From Pyrobaculum sp. (GTDB lineage: Archaea > Thermoproteota > Thermoprotei > Thermoproteales > Thermoproteaceae), in the NCBI GenBank assembly GCA_009903905.1, contig WYEI01000030.1:1-14355 (forward strand): a stretch of DNA of 14,355 nt, read 5' to 3'. The first letter of the stretch is position 1. Each line of letters opens with the position of its first letter. Both the position numbers and the translations under genes were made by a program. Of the stretch, positions 7,200 through 13,990 are shown one piece after another. The notes under the pieces are model-generated. The model made no database searches, was not told the origin of the DNA, and was given only the letters and a program-made list of their open reading frames with translations.

Positions 7200-8249
7200 G
7201 TGAGTAAGCTTAAGTGCGAAAGGCGGAGCGGTTACCTCGTCTGCTACCCACACAGGAGGAGGGTAAAGAGGATCGTGGGTAGGGCATTGGCGGCCCTGGG
7301 AGCTGTCGTTTTCCTGCTCCTGCTGGTTTACCTCTACGTAGGCAACCCGGAGACTCTTAGACTGCCCGTTGCCCAAAAGGTGCCTGAGGCGGAAAACGAC
7401 GCCTCTAAGCTACAGGCGGTGAAGTATCTGAACCGCATCAGAGGCGAACAGGGAATCCCTCCTGTTCAACTCATCGACTTCAACGTGGCCGAGGCCAGGG
7501 CGAAATACCTCTCCCGCACCAACCTGTTCAGCCACTACGACGCAGAGGGGAGGCACCCGGGCTACTGGTACACTCAGCTCGACGGCGGGCTATACGGGGT
7601 GGAGGAGAACTTAATGATGCGATACGTAAAAGCCAACTGGCTTCCCATGAGCATTGCGGAGGCCAACTACACCGATGCCATACACAACTTAGTTTTCAAC
7701 GATGTCTTCTCTGGGTGGGGTCATAGAGATTCTCTGCTTGATCCTTGCAACAACTACGTGGCTATGGGGACGTCTTACTTCTGGAACGGCACATACGGGG
7801 CTAGGTACTACGTGGTGTATATGGTGGCTAAGTGGGTGGAGTGGGTCTCCCCGCCCCGCTACGAAGGCGGGAGGTTCACCGCGGAGGGCTACGCCGCGCC
7901 AGTGATGAAGCCTAAGTTCTTCGCCGTCTACTACGCCAAGTATGAAAGCAACCCGGCAAGCCGCCACAGCTACGACGTCGGCGACCTCTACTTCTGCAAA
8001 GTGTTGGACGAGCCCTTCGCCAAATGCAAAGACGCACAAGAACCGGCTGGCGCGTTTACCGTAGAGAAAATGCAAGATGGCAAGTGGCACATAAAGATAG
8101 ATATGCCGGCGGCTCTGGACAGGCCCGGCCTCTACACCTTCATGATAGTAGCCGAAGACCTCAGAGGGTTAAAGTGGAGCCCCTTGTCGCTGTGGGGGCA
8201 CGCGAGGGTTGGGAAATGCAGAATAATGGAATACACCGTGGCGAAATAA
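7200..8249 (+). CDS. Membrane-anchored CAP/SCP-domain protein
   Basis: The product has 349 residues. A short basic N-terminus (RRRVKR) precedes one membrane helix at ~28-47 (ALAALGAVVFLLLLVYLYVG), which predicts an external C-terminus. Residues ~72-212 carry the CAP (cysteine-rich secretory/PR-1) fold: helix LQAVKYLNRIRGEQGIPPVQ, FSHYDAEGRHPGYW (His112), EENLMM (Glu136/137), GWGHRDSLLDPCNNYVAMG (His175) and YYVVYMVAKW. His112, His175 and a Glu would form the usual CAP metal-type site. A ~135-residue beta-rich tail follows. Functions of archaeal CAP proteins are mostly unknown. The GTG start lies one base after the previous stop, giving an operon with the coiled-coil protein and suggesting a shared envelope role. 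Confidence 0.83.
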   Translation: MSKLKCERRSGYLVCYPHRRRVKRIVGRALAALGAVVFLLLLVYLYVGNPETLRLPVAQKVPEAENDASKLQAVKYLNRIRGEQGIPPVQLIDFNVAEARAKYLSRTNLFSHYDAEGRHPGYWYTQLDGGLYGVEENLMMRYVKANWLPMSIAEANYTDAIHNLVFNDVFSGWGHRDSLLDPCNNYVAMGTSYFWNGTYGARYYVVYMVAKWVEWVSPPRYEGGRFTAEGYAAPVMKPKFFAVYYAKYESNPASRHSYDVGDLYFCKVLDEPFAKCKDAQEPAGAFTVEKMQDGKWHIKIDMPAALDRPGLYTFMIVAEDLRGLKWSPLSLWGHARVGKCRIMEYTVAK

Positions 8250-8272
8250 CGACGGATAGGATCCATAGCCGG

Positions 8273-10348
8273 CTACACCGCCCTTGCGTAGCGTCTTATT
8301 GCATCTATTGTTTTGGCTATCGCAAGTACTATATAGCCCACTCCGATTACGCCGGCCAGTGCCGCGTAGAACCGTCCCGAACCCCACTCCTCTAGGTATG
8401 CCTGCATAGGTATGATCGCCGAGATGCTAAGCCATAATATTACAAAGGTGAAGAGATCAGTCAAGTCGACACTTGATACTTTCCACATAATGGCAAAAAG
8501 CGGAATAATGCCCAAAATGCCTATCAATGCAGAAGCCCACGCTCTTCGATCCGCAGAAGTGAACACAATAGGCGAAATAAGGGCGGATACGATGTAGCCT
8601 ACGGTCGATATGAATATGGGCATGTTAAACCCTACAGCGTCGTAGTTGGTGGCCACATAGATAAACGATATGAACAACATTAAGAAGCCAAACGCCCTGA
8701 ACAAATCCGCAGTTCCAAGCAACAGTTCTTTGCCTGCAGACAGTTCTCTGCTAGGCAAGCTGATGGCGGATGGTTTGGAATAGCCCTCAGAAGAGGACGT
8801 CCTCTCTACGCCTTTGATGATTACGTCGGTGTCTATCGTGACGTAGGCCGCAGGTTCTGGCTCTACCTGCACCACCACGAACCTAATGGAGCCTCCGTAG
8901 AAGGGCACGTCTATTGCTTGTCCTCTTGCGACGGGCTTGCCGAGGAGTATCTGCTTCTTTAGGTATTCAGGATCTACTCTGACGGGCTCGGTGGGGGCGA
9001 GGATCACTCTTTGGGCTGGCTTTAGAGCCGCCTTCTTTATCTTAACGGTGTCGCCTATGCCCACGCCAGCGCTTTGCCTAATTATGCCGTCCATCCGCAC
9101 TATGTCCTTATCCTCGTCTTCGGGATAGGCGGGCCACGCCTGGGCGTATGCAGTCTTCCTCCCCACAATCTCCACGTAGTCGCCAGGCTCAACGCCAAGC
9201 TTCTTTATAATGCGCACAGGGATCCTTACAATACTACGACCGTAGTCCTGTTTATTTGCATCAAAGACTCTCAATGGTACCTCAGGTGTTGATGATTTAT
9301 ACATAAGCTGTCCCTCTGGCTGTTGCTGTTTACTGTGCGCTGTGTTGTCATGTCGTATTTCTATCTTGGTGGATAGCTGAACGTAGGCGGCTGGGGCCGG
9401 GACTACGTCCTCTACTCTGAGTGTTACAGTTTTGTCTTGTTGGGGCACAGCAGTAATGTTTCCTTTCGCAAGTGGTTTGAAGAGGAGGTATCTTTTGACG
9501 TATTCGGCGTCTACGGGTTGATTTGTTCTGAGAACGATTTTCTCGGCTGGCGGCAACACCGCTTTCTTTATGCGCACATAATCGTCCAATTCGGCGCCGA
9601 CGTTAGACCTAGTGACTTCGTCCATCTTCACTACGTCTTCCTCCTCAGTAGGCTGGGCCACGGCGTACGTCGACGTGGCGCCTATTATCTCGACGAAGTC
9701 ACCCGGCTTTAGACCTAGTCTCTCCATTGCCGAGAGGGGAAGTCTGACCACTCCGAGATGCGTCTCGTACTCGGCCAATCCGCCCACACGTAGGACGACC
9801 TCGCCTGGCCCGGCTACAGGCGGCTCTTTGAGGATGCTTTTTATCTCCTCCCTTGCCGTGGCGGCGGGTGGCGGCGTTATCTCTGTGGTTGCTGGAGGCG
9901 GCTCCGTTGTAGGGATGATGATCGGCGCGTTGACACCTATGCGTGGCATCATGTTTGGGAATATGTGGTAGAGCGCCTCGACAACGTTTGGGCTTAGGCC
10001 GTGGATGTATGTGCTATACACCGCATATCTGTCTATGCCGCTGGCGTCCAGCGCGGCGGATATGTACTCGACGACTTTGTCCATCTTGCATCTCTTGATC
10101 GCAGACGCGATGACGCCAGCTATGCGAGACGCTATTTGCCAGTCCTCAAAACCTCTAGGGGTCTTCCTATAGGCCGCTATGAAGTCGTTAAGCTCATACA
10201 CAGCCTCGGCAGGCATACACGAGGGAGGAGGCGGCGGCGCAGGCCCACCTTTGGCGATGGAAACACACCTCTCAACGCACCTATACCTCTCCGCTTCGTC
10301 CTGCACAGACGAGCATAAGTCCACACAAGTCAGCATAGCCTCCACCAT
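8273..10348 (-). CDS. Tandem Cdc48 N-domain protein with C-terminal membrane domain
   Basis: The product has 691 residues. Order: twin CX3C motif (C8, C12, C24, C28); proline-rich linker; helical region (~45-130); second proline-rich linker (~144-162). Two Cdc48/VAT N-domains follow, at ~184-332 (divergent) and ~358-512 (canonical: RSIVRIPVRIIKKLGVEPGD, WPAYPEDEDKDIVRMD, GVGIGDTVKIKKA, ILAPTEPVRVDPEYLKK, LLGKPVARGQAIDVPF). About five membrane helices come last (~550-680). There are no Walker A or B motifs, so the AAA+ ATPase rings of Cdc48/VAT are missing. In Cdc48 these N-domains bind substrates and adaptors, so a membrane-tethered adaptor or decoy is inferred. The start could instead be ATG 10336. 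No clear TATA was found at 26 bases upstream. It converges on the CAP gene with a 23-base gap. Confidence 0.82.
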   Translation of the reverse strand: MVEAMLTCVDLCSSVQDEAERYRCVERCVSIAKGGPAPPPPPSCMPAEAVYELNDFIAAYRKTPRGFEDWQIASRIAGVIASAIKRCKMDKVVEYISAALDASGIDRYAVYSTYIHGLSPNVVEALYHIFPNMMPRIGVNAPIIIPTTEPPPATTEITPPPAATAREEIKSILKEPPVAGPGEVVLRVGGLAEYETHLGVVRLPLSAMERLGLKPGDFVEIIGATSTYAVAQPTEEEDVVKMDEVTRSNVGAELDDYVRIKKAVLPPAEKIVLRTNQPVDAEYVKRYLLFKPLAKGNITAVPQQDKTVTLRVEDVVPAPAAYVQLSTKIEIRHDNTAHSKQQQPEGQLMYKSSTPEVPLRVFDANKQDYGRSIVRIPVRIIKKLGVEPGDYVEIVGRKTAYAQAWPAYPEDEDKDIVRMDGIIRQSAGVGIGDTVKIKKAALKPAQRVILAPTEPVRVDPEYLKKQILLGKPVARGQAIDVPFYGGSIRFVVVQVEPEPAAYVTIDTDVIIKGVERTSSSEGYSKPSAISLPSRELSAGKELLLGTADLFRAFGFLMLFISFIYVATNYDAVGFNMPIFISTVGYIVSALISPIVFTSADRRAWASALIGILGIIPLFAIMWKVSSVDLTDLFTFVILWLSISAIIPMQAYLEEWGSGRFYAALAGVIGVGYIVLAIAKTIDAIRRYARAV

Positions 10349-10645
10349 GCGCCTTTAGGTGCTACGCCTCCCGCATCTACAATTGACTCCCTCCTCCGAA
10401 CTCCCTGGATAGAATTCTCAGTGGCGAGAAAGTGTGACCGGTGCTGTATTGGTAATATAAGTACATCTGGACAATCCACAGTCTTATTTATTATTTATTT
10501 AAAGATATCTCCCTATTTGTGAAATGCCTTAGCTAATTGGGCGCCGAGAAACTGTTCCAATGAGCCTTGCTTATGGCTATCAGATGGGGGGTAGCGATAA
10601 TAAACTCTCTACTTCTTAAGGGTTCTGGTGCTAGACTGATTTTTA
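10349..10645. other. Intergenic region, no gene seen
   Basis: About 297 bases between the Cdc48N-membrane gene and the beta-CASP gene, both on the minus strand. I find no tRNA, C/D box set or convincing small ORF. The notable part is an AT-rich tract around 10488-10506 (TTATTTATTATTTATTTAAA), which could be a promoter for the Cdc48N gene with a ~130-base leader or a transcription end site. The only short plus-strand reading (ATG near 10560, ~19 codons) has no support. Confidence 0.4.
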
Positions 10646-11590
10646 TCAAAAGAATTTTATGAGTCCCGCCGCGCCAGGTATGGTGTATGCCCTGTAGCCA
10701 AGCCGTCTAAGATGCCTCGTCAACCTCTCGGAGAAGCCGTACACGGTGTATACAAGCCTAGGGGAGGTCTCTCTGACGAACTCCACGAGGCTTGGGAAGT
10801 CGCTGTGGTCGCTGAGCGGGATGCCGTATACGCCCTCCTCGGCCGCCCTCCTCCTAAGCCCCTCCTCTGCATACCACCCGCTCACCTCTATCTTGAAGCG
10901 GCGAGGCGGCGCCGACCGGAGACTCGGGACGATGATCACGTCGCCGCCTCCGCTGGTGGAGATGCCGAATGCCCTGTTGTACCTAGCCACTGAGGCGTGT
11001 GCGCCCGCCTTGGCGCCGAGGAGCTTCGCCACCTCCTGCGCCTTGCCCAACGGATACGCCGCGATGGCGACGCCCCCGTCCTCCGCGTATCTCTCCACCA
11101 CGTCGAGGAGCTCGTTGTAGAGCTCGGCGCGGTTGGGGAAGACATACGCCGGGTCGCCGTAGGTGGCCTCCATGACCAATACGTCGGGCTTCTCCACGGG
11201 CTCGGCGGCGTCGGTCAAGATGGTTCCTGCCGTGTTGAAGTCGCCGGTGAACAAAATCTGCAAGCCGTCGACCTCCACCAGGTACATCACGCTGCCCAGT
11301 ATATGCCCCGCCTCAAACACGGCGACCTGCGTCCCGTCCACCTCCACGACGTAGCCGGGGGCCACCGTCATCCGCCTCGTCGGCACGCCGCCCAGCCGTA
11401 TCGACATGGCGGTAAACGTCTCCCGAGTCGCCACTACCCTATGCCGCAGTACATAACGGGACATGTGGTCGCTGTGTCCGTGGGTCACAAGCACAAAGTC
11501 CACAGACCCCCTGATGGGGCCCGTGGGATCTACAACAAACCTAACCCTAGAACCCTCCACGTATATGCCCCTGTCGTAAAAAATCTTCAT
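10646..11590 (-). CDS. Beta-CASP metallo-beta-lactamase nuclease (COG1236-like)
   Basis: The product has 314 residues. Metal site: THGHSDH (H37, H39, D41, H42), AGHILGS (H96) and FTGDF (D117), with MEATYG (E141) as beta-CASP motif A and SDHSDF (H262) as the C-terminal conserved His. This matches the exonuclease/mRNA 3'-end processing-factor group (COG1236), zinc enzymes that cut or trim RNA, or DNA in some branches. It is shorter than archaeal CPSF-type aCPSF1 and has no KH domains. ATG 11590 is supported by a TATA box 25 bases upstream, implying a leaderless mRNA. Two scraps resembling parts of this gene occur at 150-177 and 5604-5738. The exact substrate cannot be read from sequence. Confidence 0.88.
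   Translation of the reverse strand: MKIFYDRGIYVEGSRVRFVVDPTGPIRGSVDFVLVTHGHSDHMSRYVLRHRVVATRETFTAMSIRLGGVPTRRMTVAPGYVVEVDGTQVAVFEAGHILGSVMYLVEVDGLQILFTGDFNTAGTILTDAAEPVEKPDVLVMEATYGDPAYVFPNRAELYNELLDVVERYAEDGGVAIAAYPLGKAQEVAKLLGAKAGAHASVARYNRAFGISTSGGGDVIIVPSLRSAPPRRFKIEVSGWYAEEGLRRRAAEEGVYGIPLSDHSDFPSLVEFVRETSPRLVYTVYGFSERLTRHLRRLGYRAYTIPGAAGLIKFF
10911..10938. repeat. Source copy of the beta-CASP fragment seen at 150-177
   Basis: This segment of the intact beta-CASP gene (around residues 218-226) matches 150-177 in 26 of 28 positions and in the same orientation. The similarity breaks down on both sides except for a weak leftward continuation in the remnant. It marks the region copied or shared near the end of PaREP2 unit 1. 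Confidence 0.7.
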
Positions 11591-11610
11591 CGCAACCCGT
11601 CAACACACAA

Positions 11611-11619
11611 TTTTTATAC
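11611..11619. promoter_or_regulatory. Bidirectional TATA element (beta-CASP gene / sRNA)
   Basis: TTTTTATAC on the plus strand is GTATAAAAA on the minus strand. The centre (about 11615) is 25 bases from the beta-CASP ATG at 11590 on one side and 25 bases from the C box of the sRNA candidate (11640) on the other. It therefore fits as a TATA box for a leaderless mRNA in one direction and for the sRNA in the other. Confidence 0.6.
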
Positions 11620-11639
11620 ATCGCCACCAATCTCTTCTC

Positions 11640-11689
11640 GTGATGTGGTGTCCCTTTGCTGAGCTTGTGAGGAGCACGCCACAGCCTGA
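11640..11689 (+). ncRNA. Candidate C/D box sRNA overlapping a rhodanese fragment
   Basis: Box order and spacing fit an archaeal C/D sRNA: C GTGATGT (11640-11646, last base off consensus), a 12-nt guide GGTGTCCCTTTG, D' CTGA (11659-11662), a 4-nt spacer GCTT, C' GTGAGGA (11667-11673, one mismatch), a 12-nt guide GCACGCCACAGC, and D CTGA (11686-11689). Two exact CTGA boxes and two 12-nt guides are seldom found by chance. A TATA element is centred 25 bases upstream. Against it, the external stem is poor. The second guide and D box lie in sequence shared with the end of the rhodanese gene (11676-11714), so the RNA may have arisen from that gene's antisense strand. Targets could not be assigned. 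Confidence 0.55.
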
Positions 11690-11714
11690 TCGAATACGCC
11701 TTTATGCCGAGTTT
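11676..11714. repeat. 39-bp direct repeat, left copy
   Basis: Identical over 39 bases to 14041-14079, with mismatches immediately outside on both sides. On the minus strand it encodes KLGIKAYSIRLWR of the rhodanese domain. The two copies lie in the same orientation on either side of PaREP2 unit 2. Confidence 0.95.
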
Positions 11715-11775
11715 AAGGCAAGGATCCCGCCGAGATTGCAATAAAAGACGTCGACATGGGTCCCATTATCAGTTG

Positions 11776-13502
11776 TCAATATACGCCGGTGTCGTGCCTG
11801 CGGCTTGTCTCCTCCAGCCACCTCTATATGGCGTCTGCAAGCTCGGCGTAGCTGGCGAAGCCCTCTAGGTGTTCCCTGCCGCATTCTACCACTATCCTAC
11901 CGTCCTTCATGTGACGTATCCTTGGCTTTACGCCTGTCAGCGCCTTTATCACGGCGGCAAGTCTCTCGGCGTCTGCCTCTCTGCCGCCAGGAACGTCTGC
12001 CTTGGCATAGGCGTAGCCCGAGGCTGCGTTTCTGTCTCCGTATCTGCCGTAGGTGATTGTGTACTCATGCACCACGGGGTCTACAATGTGCTCGCCCTCC
12101 ACGCGGCCCACCTCCGCCGTGATCCTAATCCTTAGCAACTTTCTGCCGCCTCTGCCCTCCTCAACGGCTCCTCCGCCTATCACCTTCACCACGTACTTTC
12201 TGCCGTTCACCTCGACCTCCTTCTCAAAGTCCTCCAGCTTTAGAGAGCCCCACGCCTTGCCCTCCTTCACGACCTCTTTGGCTTTTTCGTAAACCTCTTT
12301 GCCAGCCTCCCAAGCCCTCCGGAGTATGTACTCCACAAACTCCGCCGCCAGGTCCCTTTGCTGTTCATCCTTGCCGCGTACGGAGAGCCGCGCGGCGCGC
12401 GCCAAGCCCTCTTTTAAGATCGATACGTAGCCCGCCTTATTGCCGCCCTCCGGCATCTTCACCGAGAAGTGGACGCCCCTCTTAAGGCCCATCTTCTCAA
12501 GCCGCTGTGCCACCTGCTCTATGCTGTCGGGGTCGGTGGAGTGATATCTGACCACCATCGCGCCTTTGGTCAGTTGTATGTTATACTTCGGCCATCCCTC
12601 CATCAGCACGCGGCCCTTCTCCAGCTTCTCCAGCCAGCCCTCAGCCTTATTAGCGTCCACCCAGCCCCTCGCAACCGCCTCCCTTACGACCTCGGCGAGG
12701 GCTTTTCTGAGTTTCTCATGTCCAGCCGCAAGCCTGTCGGTGTAGGCTCTGACCCGCCACACGTCTCTATCGCCCACCTTATTCACCTCTGCAGTGACGC
12801 CCGCAAGCCTCAGCAGTCGCGCCGCGAGCTCGGCGCGGCTTCGGTCCGTCGAGGCGAATTGGAGCTCGACCGCATCGCCGCGCAGATAGACGTTGTACTT
12901 GACGGCGGCGTCATCCACCGATATGGTCAAGTCAGCGGCGACGGGGCCGCCCTCAGTCTTCCTCAGCTCCTCCCAGCCGACGCTGAGCCCCTCGGCCCCC
13001 AGCTTCACGGCTTCAGCCAGCTTGTGGCTCTTAAGCCTATCGTCTCCTTCAAGCAGAGGAGGCCCGTAGAGGAAGTATAGGCCGGCCAGCCTGGCGGCAT
13101 CTTTGCCGGACGCGGTTACGTGGTAAACTTCTCCAGCTCCACAAGACCCCACAGGTTCAACGCACCGCCCAGCGCAACCGCCCCAGCCGCCACGGCGGCC
13201 ATCAAGAAGAGATATGCTTTGTGCTCGTCGATCCAAGCCAACACCCTCGTGATGGCTTCCACGAAGAGCTCAACGAGGCGCTGAACCGTCACCTTAACAC
13301 GCTCAAAGACGTCTCTCGCCGCCTCGTAAAGCGCCTTGGCGGCTTTCTGCACATACTGCACCGCCTCCCTAAACCGGCCCACCTCTGCCAGCGCCACGGC
13401 GGAGGCCATAGACGAAACCACGGCCTCTGAGTAGAGGCCGCTATACACAGAATACAACGCCGCGGCTGAGGCGGCTTCTCCGTGTCTACGCCACATCTCC
13501 AT
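11776..13502 (-). pseudogene. PaREP2b pseudogene with large internal deletion
   Basis: A second copy of the PaREP2b gene, about half length. The N-terminal ~130 residues (MEMWRRHGEAASAAALYSVYSG... to LNLWGLVELEK) are followed directly by the C-terminal part from YHVTASGKDAARLAGLYF on. Relative to unit 1 this removes about 600 codons, including the GDG LAGLIDADG-like motif. The join is out of frame and creates a TAA at 13116-13118. Near the end a TAG at 11824-11826 interrupts ADAI-RWLEETSRR; without it the reading would stop at 11776-11778. The C-terminal half is otherwise open from about 13130 and closely similar to unit 1. At least two disabling changes make a functional full-length product unlikely. 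Confidence 0.85.
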
Positions 13503-13525
13503 GCGCCGGTTTAAAAACAACTATA
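13500..13525. promoter_or_regulatory. Conserved divergent PaREP2 promoter, copy 2
   Basis: Same 26-base block as 3652-3677 with a single A/G difference, covering the PaREP2b ATG and GTTTAAAAACAACTATA. The bases outside it on the PaREP2a side differ completely between the copies. Conservation of this block beside broken genes suggests recent copying or a functional constraint on the promoter itself. Confidence 0.55.
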
Positions 13526-13630
13526 CGCAAAAGAAAACAGCTGAAGATTAGAAGAGAGACGATGGAGAGGCTTAGTGAGTAGCCCCGGCCGCCCGACCCG
13601 GCGGAGGAGCTTCTGAGGGAGTGGCCGGAG

Positions 13631-13990
13631 TTGCAAGCCTTCGGCGTGGAGTGGGTTAAGAAGTGGCTGGACCTTAGGGAGAGGCTGGTCGAAATTGCCA
13701 GCGTATTGCGTAAATTCCCGTGGATGGTTGATGTGGTGAGGCAGAGACCAGTAGGCATCCTCCACCCCTACATGGTGGAGGTTTACGTGGCTAGGGACGG
13801 GTCGGAGGTTTGCCTCTCGCTGAACCCGCCCAAGGCCTTCTGCGCGCGGGACGGAGCCATGAAGGAGGTCACGCTAGAGCTGGAATTTAAGCGATACGAG
13901 ACATACGAAGACAAGATAAGAGAGGTGTACCGCCCCAAGGGGCTATTGGCTTACGCCACGGCGACGAGGGAATACATGAAGATACTCTAG
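13631..13990 (+). CDS. PaREP2a family protein (N-terminus possibly cut by a TAG)
   Basis: An open frame of 119 codons from TTG 13631: AFGVEWVKKWLDLRERLVEIA, VVRQRPVGILHPYMVEVYVA, SLNPPKAFCARDG, ELEFKRYETYEDKIREVY, REYMKIL. It is the intact counterpart of the frameshifted copy in unit 1. The family's function is unknown. The same frame continues upstream as PRPPDPAEELLREWPELQ and, beyond a TAG at 13580-13582, as MERLSE from an ATG at 13562. The ancestral start was therefore probably 13562, and either translation begins at an internal codon such as TTG or the gene is dead. Its TAG stop overlaps the stop of the convergent rhodanese gene in a CTAG palindrome. Confidence 0.7.
   Translation: MQAFGVEWVKKWLDLRERLVEIASVLRKFPWMVDVVRQRPVGILHPYMVEVYVARDGSEVCLSLNPPKAFCARDGAMKEVTLELEFKRYETYEDKIREVYRPKGLLAYATATREYMKIL

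Larger units (their letters stand above)
11640..11770 (-). pseudogene. Decayed 3' fragment of a rhodanese-domain gene
   Basis: On the minus strand this reads VDVFYCNLGGILA and, in a shifted frame, KLGIKAYSIRLWRAPHKLSKG. The intact gene at the right end reads YVFYCYGGGLSLDVA...KLGIKAYSIRLWRTLPHDLGEK. The fragment thus spans roughly residue 66 to the end, has lost several codons of the DVAERLR helix, and is frameshifted. Of it, 39 bases are identical to the intact gene while the rest is clearly diverged. It sits between PaREP2b of unit 2 and the beta-CASP promoter. Confidence 0.65.
11790..13990. mobile_element. PaREP2 repeat unit 2 (decayed)
   Basis: Same divergent PaREP2b/PaREP2a arrangement as unit 1 but only about 2.2 kb because of the internal deletion. 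It starts near the WLEETSRR codons of PaREP2b and ends at the PaREP2a stop after GATACTCTA. The flanks carry rhodanese sequence on both sides, with a perfect 39-bp direct repeat at 11676-11714 and 14041-14079. No transposase or terminal inverted repeat was seen. Confidence 0.5.

Noticed and set aside
10560..10620. Small ORF of about 19 codons (MSLAYGYQMGG...)
   Set aside because: No promoter at the right distance, no recognisable motif, and length expected by chance.
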